A stretch of 64,000 nt of DNA from positions 1-64,000 of the forward strand of contig CALUQG010000005.1 of the NCBI GenBank assembly GCA_944322855.1, in the 5' to 3' direction. Shown piece after piece: positions 52,655-60,600 of the stretch. Each line of letters starts with the position of its first letter. The stretch's first letter is position 1. The stretch comes from Candidatus Gastranaerophilales bacterium (GTDB lineage: Bacteria; Cyanobacteriota; Vampirovibrionia; Gastranaerophilales; Gastranaerophilaceae). The notes beneath the pieces were generated by a model. That model saw only the letters and a list, made by a program, of their open reading frames with translations. It was not told where the DNA came from and did not search any database. The position numbers and the translations under genes were made by a program.

Positions 52655-53965
52655 TTGAGATTTGTTGATATAATTGAAAGAAAGAAAAAAGGTTTTGAAC
52701 ACACAAAAGAAGAAATCCAGTTCATTGTGGACTCTTTAATGAATGGTACCGCTGATGATTACCAGATTTCGGCTTGGCTTATGGCAGTATATTTCAAAGG
52801 AATGACTCTCGATGAGACAGCAAACCTCACAAGAGCAATAATAGATTCAGGAGAAGTAATAGATCTTTCTCCTCTTAGAGACTTTTGTCCTCACGTTGCT
52901 GATAAACATTCTACGGGTGGAGTTGGTGATAAAATTACACTTATATTAATACCATTGCTCGCTTCATGTGGTGTACCGATTGCAAAATTATCCGGCAGAG
53001 GTCTTGGACATACCGGTGGTACAATCGACAAATTAGAGTCGATTCCCGGCTTTAAAACAGATTTAGATATAGAAGAATTGATTAATAAAGTTAAAGAAGT
53101 TGGGTTGGCAATTGCTTCTCAAACCGCACGGCTCACTCCAGCAGACGGCAGGCTATATGCATTAAGAGATGTTACTGCTACAGTAGATTCAGTGCCTTTA
53201 ATTGCTTCTTCTGTTGTGTCAAAAAAAATTGCATCCGGTGCTGATTACGTTGTTCTAGATGTAAAATACGGTTCAGGCGCATTTCTAAAAACTCCGCAAG
53301 AAGCTGAAGAGCTTGCTCAATGGATGGTTAATATTGCTGACAAACTCGGGAAAAAATTCCATGCTGTCATAACGTCAATGGAACAGCCTCTTGGCCGTGC
53401 AATTGGTAACGCAATAGAAGTTATAGAATCAATTGAATTTTTAAAAGGTAATATGACTTCAGATATAAAACAATTAACATATGAAATGGCTGCTTTAACT
53501 TTGATTACTCTTGAAAAAGCTGCTTCAACAGAAGAGGCATATCGCCTGATTGACGAGGTTATTGCAAACGGTAAAGCTCTTGAATACTTCCGAAAACTCG
53601 TTGTTTCGCAAAACGGAAATCCTCAAATTGTTGATAACTACAGACTTTTCAAACAGCCAAAATTTGCCGAACAAATTATTTGTGAGTGTGATGGTTATAT
53701 ATCTAATATTGATGCTTACAAAACTGCTTATGCATGTAAACTTCTTGGAGCCGGCAGAGAAAAAAAATCTGATATAATAGATTATTCCGCAGGAATTTAC
53801 TTGAATAAAATATATTCGGAAAAAGTTTCAAAGGGCGATGTGATTGCGACTCTTTACTCAAGTGATGAAGCTAAACTGCTTACAGCTAAAGAATTTTTAA
53901 AAGAAGCTGTTTCTTATACCGATACTGAGCCCCAATGCAGAAATTTGATTTACAAGGTTATATAA
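52655..53965 (+). CDS. pdp: Pyrimidine-nucleoside phosphorylase
   Basis: A 436-residue NP-II-family enzyme, cleaving thymidine/uridine to base and sugar phosphate. Signature motifs include HSTGGVGDKITL (phosphate site), KLSGRGLGHTGGTIDKLESIPG (family signature) and DVKYGSGAF. Start is TTG preceded by GAGGTGA, an unusually good SD. Residues fit pyrimidine-nucleoside phosphorylase (Pdp) or thymidine phosphorylase (DeoA); Pdp is preferred but the two are not separable here. Monocistronic. Confidence 0.92.
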   Translation: MRFVDIIERKKKGFEHTKEEIQFIVDSLMNGTADDYQISAWLMAVYFKGMTLDETANLTRAIIDSGEVIDLSPLRDFCPHVADKHSTGGVGDKITLILIPLLASCGVPIAKLSGRGLGHTGGTIDKLESIPGFKTDLDIEELINKVKEVGLAIASQTARLTPADGRLYALRDVTATVDSVPLIASSVVSKKIASGADYVVLDVKYGSGAFLKTPQEAEELAQWMVNIADKLGKKFHAVITSMEQPLGRAIGNAIEVIESIEFLKGNMTSDIKQLTYEMAALTLITLEKAASTEEAYRLIDEVIANGKALEYFRKLVVSQNGNPQIVDNYRLFKQPKFAEQIICECDGYISNIDAYKTAYACKLLGAGREKKSDIIDYSAGIYLNKIYSEKVSKGDVIATLYSSDEAKLLTAKEFLKEAVSYTDTEPQCRNLIYKVI

Positions 53966-54119
53966 TTTATACTTTTGTTTCAATTTCTTCAAATTACAAC
54001 TTTAGAATGGTTGAAAATCAAAAAATTGGGCATTATCATGATAAAGATAGTTTTTCTATATGATGTGTTAAATATAATATTTTCATAAAATTAATTATGT
54101 AAATTATGAGGTATGTTAT

Positions 54120-55577
54120 ATGTCAATATCATTTTCAGGATTAGGTTCCGGTTTACCTATTGATGAATGGATTACAGCGTTTGTCAAAATAGAACAAGAT
54201 AAGGTTGATGCACTTGAAGAGCAAAAAGAAGTTCTTCAAGATAAACAAAAAGCTTTAAATACTCTTAAATCTGATTACACTGCTCTTGAAAATGCAGCTA
54301 CTACTCTTACAGATTCATTGTTGGGTGCCGGCATGGACTTGTTTACGAGTGTTAATGTTTCTACATCTGAAACAAGTATTGTTACAGCTACAGTTACTCA
54401 GTACGCAACGCCTTCAAAATTTGAATTGACTATTGAAAGTCTTGCAACTGAATCAAAACGTACCTCCGATCAAAATGATTTATTGAGAGATTCTTCCAAT
54501 AAGTTGTCAGCATTTGGTGTTACGCAGAATGCAACTTTTGAGATAAATGGTGCTTCTATTAGCGTTGGCGCTGATACTACAATTGATAGTTTGATTTATC
54601 AGATAAACAACTCATCTACAGCCGGTGTCAAAGCATATCTTCAAAACGGAAGAATTGTTCTTGAGTCAAAAGAACCGGGGCAAAGAAATATTGATGTAAC
54701 AGGCAGCCAAACTGTTGACGGTACTCATACATTTGCTGAATTGTTTGGTTTTGATAAAGCAGATAATTTTGAACAGGGTGAACGCGCAGCTTTCCGTATT
54801 GATGGCGGTGATTTAAGATATGCTGATTCAAACACTCTTACAAGTGATGATACAGGTATCCTCGGGCTATCAATTGATTTGTTGACAACTACTGATAAAG
54901 ACCCTGACTCAGGTGTAGATATCCCGGTTGAGATTGTAATTGAAACCGAGCCTGATTCAGAAGCTGTTCTAACTGCATTACAAGAATTTGTTGCTGCTTT
55001 TAATAAAGTTATTGCTAATACTGATGCAGGAACTGATGCTGAAAATGGCGGTGTGTTTACCGGTGAAAGCTCTTTGATAAACATCAGAAACAATTTAAGA
55101 ACTAATATTACAAATACTGTTGATACATATGGTATCTATCGTTCTTTAGCAGATATAGGTATTACTACAGGTGCTATAGGTACTAGTGTTGATGCTAATA
55201 CAAACCAGCTGGTTATAGACAGTGAAAAATTTATTCAAGCATTTGAAAAAGATCCTTCTTCTGTTAAAGCACTTCTTGTCGGTGATAATACAACCGGAAT
55301 GGAATGTGATGGAGTTATGCAGGTAGTAAGAGAATCTTTAAAACCTGCTCTTTCGAGTTCTGGCGGTTATTTTACGGCTAGAGCAAGCTCTTTAAATGAC
55401 GAAATATCCAGAATGAATGAAAAAATTTCTGACAAACAGGATTATGTTGAATCTTATCGTGAGAAATTAACAAAACAATTTAATTATATGGACCAAACAA
55501 TTGCAAATTTAAACAGCCAATTTTCAATGATGCAGCAGCAGCTGGCTTCAATCGGAGTTGATTTTGGTACTTCATAA
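54120..55577 (+). CDS. fliD: Flagellar hook-associated protein 2 (FliD, filament cap)
   Basis: A 485-residue protein. The N-terminal FliD domain (about 1-100, with FSGLGSGLPIDEWITAFVKIEQDKV and a coiled coil) and the C-terminal FliD domain (about 230-485, with SLADIGITT and a heptad coil ending YREKLTKQFNYMDQTIANLNSQ) are both recognisable. The first and last regions are helical, as in cap subunits. FliD sits at the flagellar tip and folds flagellin. No other flagellar gene is in the window, so whether a filament is made is open. GAGG precedes the ATG. Confidence 0.9.
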   Translation: MSISFSGLGSGLPIDEWITAFVKIEQDKVDALEEQKEVLQDKQKALNTLKSDYTALENAATTLTDSLLGAGMDLFTSVNVSTSETSIVTATVTQYATPSKFELTIESLATESKRTSDQNDLLRDSSNKLSAFGVTQNATFEINGASISVGADTTIDSLIYQINNSSTAGVKAYLQNGRIVLESKEPGQRNIDVTGSQTVDGTHTFAELFGFDKADNFEQGERAAFRIDGGDLRYADSNTLTSDDTGILGLSIDLLTTTDKDPDSGVDIPVEIVIETEPDSEAVLTALQEFVAAFNKVIANTDAGTDAENGGVFTGESSLINIRNNLRTNITNTVDTYGIYRSLADIGITTGAIGTSVDANTNQLVIDSEKFIQAFEKDPSSVKALLVGDNTTGMECDGVMQVVRESLKPALSSSGGYFTARASSLNDEISRMNEKISDKQDYVESYREKLTKQFNYMDQTIANLNSQFSMMQQQLASIGVDFGTS

Positions 55578-55599
55578 TAAGTGTTTTCTATTTAAACTA

Positions 55600-55632
55600 G
55601 AAAAAAGGCTGGTTTATCCCGGTCTTTTTTTT
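55600..55632 (+). terminator. Rho-independent terminator after fliD
   Basis: AAAAAGGCTGG pairs with CCCGGTCTTTTT using GU wobble pairs, followed by T-run. It works in the + direction only, since the wobble pairs are lost on the other strand. Confidence 0.65.
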
Positions 55633-56227
55633 ATATTTCTCTACGACATTCTATCGCTTTTGCAAGTGTTATTTCATCTGCATATTCTATATCTGAGCCT
55701 ATAGGCAAGCCAAACGCAATACGTGATATTTTTATATTAAATGGCTTTAAAAGCTTTGTGAGATAAAGACTTGTAGCCTCACCTTCTACTGAAGGATTAA
55801 GTGCTATAATTATCTCTTTTACATCATTTTCTGCAATCCTTTGAAGAAGTTCCTTTATTCGAACATCTTCGGCTCCTATGCCGTCCATTGGTGAAATCAA
55901 TCCCTGCAAGACATGATATTTCCCTTTATATTCATTAGTATTTTCAATGGCAATAAGATCTTTAGTCTCTGCTACCACGCAAATTGTACTGTTATCCCTG
56001 TTTGTGGAAGAGCATATTTCGCACGGATTAGTCGCAGACATATTGAAACAAATATCACAATAATGTATTGTTTCTTTTGCAGTTATCATTGCTTCAGCAA
56101 ATTTATGCACCTCAGGAAGAGGCATTTTCAAAAGATGAAACGCAATTCTTTGTGCTGACTTTGGACCGATGCCAGGTAATCTTTGAAAATAATCTATTAA
56201 ATTGGCCAAAGGTTTTGTGTATTGCAT
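55631..56227 (-). CDS. recR: Recombination protein RecR
   Basis: A 198-residue recombination mediator. N-terminal HhH motif GIGPKSAQRIAFHLL, C4 zinc finger CDICFNMSATNPCEIC, and TOPRIM domain (about 80-160, VVAETKDLIAIE and ALNPSVEGEATSLYL) then the Walker-like C-terminal GLPIGSDIEYADEITLAKAIECRR are all complete. It acts with RecF/RecO in gap repair. The start overlaps ybaB by one base (TAATG); no dnaX precedes them in the window. Confidence 0.95.
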   Translation of the reverse strand: MQYTKPLANLIDYFQRLPGIGPKSAQRIAFHLLKMPLPEVHKFAEAMITAKETIHYCDICFNMSATNPCEICSSTNRDNSTICVVAETKDLIAIENTNEYKGKYHVLQGLISPMDGIGAEDVRIKELLQRIAENDVKEIIIALNPSVEGEATSLYLTKLLKPFNIKISRIAFGLPIGSDIEYADEITLAKAIECRREI

Positions 56228-56559
56228 TAGAATAATCCGGGTATGTTTATTCCGCCAGTTAAAGATTTCATTTTTGATTGCATTTCAGCTGTAGCATCTG
56301 ATGTAGCCTTTTGCATTGCTTGGGTAATTAAATCTTCAAGCATTTCAACAGTATCATTGTCGACTGATTCAGGATTTTCAGGATTTAATGCGGATTTCTC
56401 CAGTTTTATTGATTTAAACTTTCCTTGTCCGTCGCAAATCACAGTGACAGCTCCATTGCCTGCTATTGCACTAAACTCAGCATTAGAAAGCTCTGTTTGT
56501 GCTTCTTGTAATTTTCTTTGCATTTGCTGAGCCTGTTTCATCATTTGTGCTATATTCAT
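56227..56559 (-). CDS. ybaB: YbaB/EbfC-family nucleoid-associated protein
   Basis: A 110-residue protein starting MNIAQMMKQAQQMQRKLQEAQTEL, the usual helical dimerisation arm, followed by AVTVICDGQGKFKSIKLEKSAL and VEMLEDLITQAMQKA, and ending GGINIPGLF. YbaB binds DNA as a dimer and is regularly found with recR. AGAGG precedes the ATG. Confidence 0.95.
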   Translation of the reverse strand: MNIAQMMKQAQQMQRKLQEAQTELSNAEFSAIAGNGAVTVICDGQGKFKSIKLEKSALNPENPESVDNDTVEMLEDLITQAMQKATSDATAEMQSKMKSLTGGINIPGLF

Positions 56560-56690
56560 AAAATATTTACCTCTACCCTAATCTCTTTATTAACACTATT
56601 TAATTATATTAAATCATAAATTATTTGCAATTTCTAAATAATAGAATTTGTTTTTTGTATATATTTTATAAATATGATATCATATATTCC

Positions 56691-57371
56691 ATGGATGATT
56701 ATTTGAAAAAAAGATTTAGAGTTATAGGTGTAGTTACTATATTGATTGTCGCTATTTTCTTTATAGTGCTTTTGTTTGTCCAATTTAGGGAAAAGAAAAA
56801 TACATCAATTCGTTTAAGAGTGTTTTACTCTGAAATAGTACAGGCACTTTTGATTTCTAAAAACTCAAACGGTGTTCCTTCTGAATGGGGTTGGAAACCG
56901 GGTTATAAAAATAAAGATCTGTTAACAAATTACTTTTTTAATTATCTAAAAGTTGAAGAAAGTTGTGTAGATAATCCAGGAAAATGTATTCCTAAGGAGA
57001 ATTATTTATCGATAAAAGAAAATAAAACAAGTGTCAATCTCTATAATTTCCCTTCTGTTAAATTAAAAAACGGTATATCTATAGCTGTTGAAACAGTTAG
57101 CAAGTGCAAAAAGAAAAATTCAGTTTGTGCAATTGTGTATACCGACCTCAATGGCATAGAAGAACCAAATGCATTTGGTAAAGATTTATTTGTTTTCGTG
57201 ATTATAAATTCCGGTACTGTGGCATTTCAACCGTACAACTATAGCTGGACTGTAGATCAGCTCCGTTATGATACAAACTATGGCTGTAATAAGTTTTCTA
57301 AAGCTGCTATGAGTTGTGCTGCTCTAATTTCAAAAAATAACTGGAATATTGATAGTAAATATCCCTGGTAA
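56691..57371 (+). CDS. Pilin-fold-like membrane protein lacking a prepilin signal
   Basis: A 226-residue protein; ATG at 56691 is chosen over an upstream frame. The N-terminus (MDDYLKKRFRVIGVVTILIVAIFFIVLLFV) gives a single membrane helix (about 11-31), but there is no G/A-FTLxE cleavage motif. The C-terminal domain carries YTDLNGIEEPNAFGKDLFVFVI and ends GAALISKNNWNIDSKYPW-like (CAALI...NNWNI..KYPW), features I associate with pilin-like proteins of related genomes. Therefore it may be a pilin paralog anchored without processing. The shared AT-rich element is partly recognisable upstream. Function unknown. Confidence 0.6.
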   Translation: MDDYLKKRFRVIGVVTILIVAIFFIVLLFVQFREKKNTSIRLRVFYSEIVQALLISKNSNGVPSEWGWKPGYKNKDLLTNYFFNYLKVEESCVDNPGKCIPKENYLSIKENKTSVNLYNFPSVKLKNGISIAVETVSKCKKKNSVCAIVYTDLNGIEEPNAFGKDLFVFVIINSGTVAFQPYNYSWTVDQLRYDTNYGCNKFSKAAMSCAALISKNNWNIDSKYPW

Positions 57372-57427
57372 CTTGAAATATTTATATCATACACTTATAA
57401 TCTTGACAGATAATATAAGGAGATTTT

Positions 57428-58039
57428 ATGTCAGATTCGGATTTTAATAAAATTTTGAGCTATGTACCAATGGTAATTGAGTCTTCGTCACGTGGTGAAA
57501 AGGCCTTTGATATATTTTCCAGGCTTTTAAGAGAAAGAATTATTTTTCTCGGCGAGGAGATTGATGATGAAATGGCTAATGTTATAGTCGCTGAGTTGTT
57601 GCTTTTAGATTCAGAAAATCCCGAAAAAGATATTATGTTATACATTAACAGTCCGGGTGGTGTTATAACTGCAGGTATGGCTATTTATGACACAATGCAG
57701 AGTATTAGAGCTGATGTTAGTACAATTTGTATAGGCGAGGCTGCAAGTATGGGGTCATTCTTGCTTTCTTCTGGAACAAAGGGTAAGAGACTATCTCTGC
57801 CATCTTCCAGAATTATGATACACCAGCCTTTGGGTGGTGCTCAGGGGCAGGCAACCGACATTGAAATTGAAGCTAAAGAAATTTTGCGTATGAAAAACAT
57901 GCTCAATGGTATACTAGCGCAGAATTGCTCTCAGCCTTTAGAAAAAATTAAGCATGATACCGAGCGTGATTACTATATGTCCGCTCAAGAAGCGGTAGAG
58001 TATGGCTTAATTGATAAAATTATAACCAGAGTTTGTTAA
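57428..58039 (+). CDS. clpP: ATP-dependent Clp protease proteolytic subunit
   Basis: A 203-residue serine protease barrel subunit. Catalytic triad S107 (GEAASMGS), H132 (MIHQPLGG) and D181 are in place, with [20 protein letters not shown] before them. AAGGAG precedes the ATG. It degrades unfolded and tagged proteins with a ClpX or ClpC ATPase, neither of which is in the window. Length is normal. Confidence 0.96.
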   Translation: MSDSDFNKILSYVPMVIESSSRGEKAFDIFSRLLRERIIFLGEEIDDEMANVIVAELLLLDSENPEKDIMLYINSPGGVITAGMAIYDTMQSIRADVSTICIGEAASMGSFLLSSGTKGKRLSLPSSRIMIHQPLGGAQGQATDIEIEAKEILRMKNMLNGILAQNCSQPLEKIKHDTERDYYMSAQEAVEYGLIDKIITRVC

Positions 58040-58176
58040 TATTTCTTAATATTTAAAAATTTTTCTTTAAATAAAATGTAGATATTCTTTATTTTGATAA
58101 TATCTATTTTTTATTTATTTAATATATATAATATTAAAGGCTATTTACTTAAAACACAGCAATAGTAATACTTTTA

Positions 58177-58216
58177 CCTGAAAATACAATCAAGATAATT
58201 TATCTTTTAATTCAGG
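58177..58216 (+). promoter_or_regulatory. Nested inverted repeat in the leader of the coiled-coil gene
   Basis: CCTGAA (58177-58182) pairs with TTCAGG (58211-58216), and inside it AAGATAA pairs with TTATCTT. The 250-bp gene-free stretch 58040-58289 also holds copy 3 of the shared AT-rich element (58231-58255). I see no ORF in it. Confidence 0.4.
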
Positions 58217-58230
58217 CAATTTTAGTTTTC

Positions 58231-58255
58231 AATTTGTTTTTATATATATGTAAGG
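58231..58255 (+). promoter_or_regulatory. AT-rich shared element (copy 3)
   Basis: AATTTGTTTTTATATATATG followed by TAAGG, closely similar to the element copies at 6393, 17447 and 59781. It lies 35 bp before the GTG at 58290. Confidence 0.45.
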
Positions 58256-58289
58256 TTAGAAAAATTGGTTATGGTAGGAGATTAGAACA

Positions 58290-58835
58290 GTGTACGCAAT
58301 TTTCACAATGCGAAAGCTACAATTGACCCAACGTATCAATCAAATACAATATAGATTGATGCAGTTGTCTCAAAGACTTCAAGACCTTTCGGTCTATGCT
58401 GGTAATGTAGCTGATGGGGTTATTTCGCCAAGTGAGTTTATGAACTCGCCGGCTAGTATTTACGGTGTTAATATGAACTTCTTCAACAATAGTGTACCTA
58501 AATCACTTTTTGAAGCAGCTCGTGCATCTCAAATATACAATACGAATATTGCGAACATGAATATGGCTTCCGGCGGTCAGTACGGAATGGCAGTTGATCC
58601 TTCTAATCCTCAATCTATCTATGCTAACCAGTTCTTCGTCTTCAACGCTTTCTTCAAACAGGCTCTTGATGCAGCAGGTAAAGCTGAAGCTGCTAAGATT
58701 AAACGTCTTGAAACTGATATTGAAAACCAGAAATTGATGCTGGAAACCCAGTTGAAAGCAGCCCAGGCTGAACTTGAAAATACTGTTAAAGCTGAAGAAG
58801 ACGGAATTAAGCGAGCAGCACCGCAATACGCTTAA
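58290..58835 (+). CDS. Hypothetical coiled-coil protein
   Basis: A 181-residue protein, GTG start after TAGGAG. N-terminal MRKLQLTQRINQIQYRLMQLSQRLQDL (about 7-35) is an amphipathic coil; the middle is Asn/Ala/Phe/Tyr-rich (about 55-115, with the MNMASGGQYGMAVDPSN segment), and the end (about 125-175) is a Lys/Glu/Ala coiled coil. No signal peptide or membrane segment. The element at 58231 and a leader structure imply tight regulation. I do not recognise the family; perhaps a structural or filament-associated protein. Confidence 0.72.
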   Translation: MYAIFTMRKLQLTQRINQIQYRLMQLSQRLQDLSVYAGNVADGVISPSEFMNSPASIYGVNMNFFNNSVPKSLFEAARASQIYNTNIANMNMASGGQYGMAVDPSNPQSIYANQFFVFNAFFKQALDAAGKAEAAKIKRLETDIENQKLMLETQLKAAQAELENTVKAEEDGIKRAAPQYA

Positions 58836-58895
58836 TAAATTAATAACAGATAATGGTAGTAAGTTATATATTCCTCGTGTGTGTGAAAAAAGCTT

Positions 58896-58925
58896 TCCTC
58901 TTGCATTGCAAGAGGATTTTTTTTT
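58896..58925 (+). terminator. Terminator after coiled-coil gene
   Basis: TCCTCTTGC pairs with GCAAGAGGA around ATT, followed by nine T. Confidence 0.9.
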
Positions 58926-59025
58926 ATTCATTATTTTTCTTGATTAATTGCTAAAAAAGTAATAGAATTAATATTTATAATGTGTAACGGGTATTTATTT
59001 ACCAATTAAAACAAGGAGACAAAAA

Positions 59026-59301
59026 ATGTATCAAGATGAAACACTCACCTGCGAAGATTGCGGTTGTTCTTTTATTTTCACGTCAGGTGAGCAGGAATTT
59101 TACGCTGAAAAAGGATTGGTAAATAAACCAAAACGCTGTCCGGAATGCAGAAAAAAAAGAAGACAGAATAACAAAAAGCGTATGTATGATGTTGTTTGTT
59201 CAAAATGTGGCGCAAATACCAAAGTTCCATTTAAACCGGTTATGGGAAAAGAGGTGTATTGCAAAGAGTGTTACAAACAGATGCAAGAATCTACAATATA
59301 A
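59026..59301 (+). CDS. Small zinc-ribbon protein with two metal sites
   Basis: A 91-residue protein with two Cys4 sites: C-x2-C (CEDCGC) with CPEC (residues about 9-45), and CSKC with CKEC (about 64-85). FTSGEQEFYAEKGLVNKPKRCP resembles the trcl-type zinc-binding domain. No enzyme motif. It might bind RNA or serve as a zinc-sensing regulator; cytosolic. AAGGAG precedes the ATG. Confidence 0.82.
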   Translation: MYQDETLTCEDCGCSFIFTSGEQEFYAEKGLVNKPKRCPECRKKRRQNNKKRMYDVVCSKCGANTKVPFKPVMGKEVYCKECYKQMQESTI

Positions 59302-59331
59302 AAAAGAAGCACGTATGTGCTTCTTTTTTTT
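59301..59331 (+). terminator. Terminator after zinc-ribbon gene
   Basis: AAAAAGAAGCAC pairs with GTGCTTCTTTTT, with a GTAT loop and T-run. It has A and T flanks and could work on both strands. Confidence 0.9.
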
Positions 59332-59357
59332 GCCTTTTCTCTTTAATTAATTATTTC

Positions 59358-59501
59358 TTAATTAATATATCCTGATAAGATAGTTGGTGTCTGTTCGAAT
59401 TTGTTATTTTGATTTAGTGTACTTAAAGATATTGAAAATGTTGCAATTATAACAAGTAAAATTGTTAATAATGCATAATTTGCTATTTTTACTTCAGTCA
59501 T
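59358..59501 (-). CDS. Small single-pass membrane protein, 47 residues
   Basis: ATG at 59501 preceded by GGGGTGG (close SD). The product starts MTEVKIANYALL, has a hydrophobic helix (about 8-28) and a polar end (FEQTPTILSGYIN). The longer frame from 59624 to the same stop is a shadow of the neighbouring ETAG gene, so I use the shorter start. It lies 55 bp downstream of the 55-residue gene, likely in one transcript. Function unknown. Confidence 0.55.
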   Translation of the reverse strand: MTEVKIANYALLTILLVIIATFSISLSTLNQNNKFEQTPTILSGYIN

Positions 59502-59556
59502 TTCCACCCCGACGTTAGTAGCTGCCAATTTTTCTTTCTGATGAAATCTTTGCCGA

Positions 59557-59724
59557 TTATGCCATAGCCGAGAACGAGCCGCCTGCATTGTTTGCAAGAG
59601 AACCAGCTGTTTCTGCACCTCCAAAAGCTAGTACACCAGCTGTTTCTACCGGTTTATTCATCGCTAAAGTTCCGGCTGTTTCAGGTCTTGCTGCAAATAA
59701 GTTTCCGATTGCTGATACGTTCAT
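59557..59724 (-). CDS. Small ETAG-repeat protein, 55 residues
   Basis: ATG at 59724 preceded by the strong SD AAGGAG. The product begins MNVSAIGNLFAARPETAGTL and carries three spaced units, PETAGTLA, VETAGVLAF and AETAGSLA, ending GGSFSAMA. No membrane segment or charge. The strong SD, the internal repeats and the shared AT-rich element upstream all support a real gene, despite its short length. I do not recognise the family; the repeats suggest an assembly or secreted role. Confidence 0.65.
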   Translation of the reverse strand: MNVSAIGNLFAARPETAGTLAMNKPVETAGVLAFGGAETAGSLANNAGGSFSAMA

Positions 59725-59780
59725 AATTTACTCCTTCATTTAATTATCTATCTTTGAAATATTTTTTATATACCTCGTAC

Positions 59781-59798
59781 ATATATAAAAACAATTTT
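59781..59798 (-). promoter_or_regulatory. AT-rich shared element (copy 4)
   Basis: On the minus strand it reads AAAATTGTTTTTATATAT, identical to bases of the copy at 6395-6412, and is followed by GTACGAGG. It lies about 57 bp before the ETAG gene start. No sigma70 -10 box is obvious. Confidence 0.5.
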
Positions 59799-59920
59799 AA
59801 TTTGTTGATTTCAGTATTAATAATTTTCATTACATTTCTTAACAATTCAAGCCTAATGTAACTATCTGTTCTTATTTACTAATTATGGCTTATAAATAAT
59901 TAAGAAATAATTAAAATTCC

Positions 59921-59948
59921 TTGAGTAAATCTATTGATAAATTATAAT
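59921..59948 (+). promoter_or_regulatory. Predicted sigma70 promoter of grpE-dnaJ
   Basis: TTGAGT (59921-59926) and TATAAT (59943-59948) are 16 bp apart and lie about 33 bp before the grpE ATG. No CIRCE inverted repeat (TTAGCACTC-type) is present, so HrcA control is not visible here. Confidence 0.5.
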
Positions 59949-59980
59949 TAATGTGTCAATAAAATATAAAGGGCGATATT

Positions 59981-60592
59981 ATGGGGACAGAAAATAAGGA
60001 TAATGATATTAATCTAAATAATGAAGAGCAAAGAACTCAAGGTTCAAATCCGTTTGCGAAAGATGATGTTAAGCCTGCAGCTGATGATATTAATGTTGAA
60101 ACTGAAGCAACTGATGAGCAGCCGGCTGAAGAATGTGAAGATGCTATATCCAAACTTAAAGATGAAATCGATAAAATTAACAATCAATATATAAGACTGG
60201 CTGCAGATTTTGATAATTATCGAAAAAGACAAATGCAAGAAAGGGAAGCGCTGCTCAAATATGGTGCAGAAGAGGCCCTCAAAAAACTTTTGGAAGCTCT
60301 CGATAATATTGACAGAGCAAAAGCTTCCGTTGAAAATATTGATGATGTAGATACAGTAAAAGATAGCTACAATTTAGTATTTAAACAAATTTTTGATGTT
60401 CTTTCCAAAATGGGGCTTGAAGTTATAGAGACAAAAGGCAAAGAATTTGACCCGAATCTTCATGAAGCTGTTATGCAGACTCCGACATCTGAATATCCGG
60501 AAAATTCAATTATTGCTGAACTACAAAAGGGTTATAAGTTAGGTGATAAGATTCTGAGACCATCGCTTGTTAATGTAGCAGTTAGTGAATAG
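59981..60592 (+). CDS. grpE: Nucleotide exchange factor GrpE
   Basis: A 203-residue co-chaperone that releases ADP from DnaK. An acidic N-terminus (1-60) leads into the long helix (about 55-115, [26 protein letters not shown]) and the beta domain with [20 protein letters not shown] and [17 protein letters not shown]. Typical length. Its stop overlaps the first bases before dnaJ. dnaK is not in the window. Confidence 0.95.
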   Translation: MGTENKDNDINLNNEEQRTQGSNPFAKDDVKPAADDINVETEATDEQPAEECEDAISKLKDEIDKINNQYIRLAADFDNYRKRQMQEREALLKYGAEEALKKLLEALDNIDRAKASVENIDDVDTVKDSYNLVFKQIFDVLSKMGLEVIETKGKEFDPNLHEAVMQTPTSEYPENSIIAELQKGYKLGDKILRPSLVNVAVSE

Positions 60593-60600
60593 TGGGGATT

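Noticed and set aside
59358-59624. 88-residue minus-strand protein beginning MEVQKQLV
   Set aside because: Its first 40 residues overlap the ETAG gene out of frame and lack an SD; the internal ATG at 59501 is better.
59725-59980. CIRCE element for HrcA control of grpE
   Set aside because: No TTAGCACTC/GAGTGCTAA pair is found in the region.
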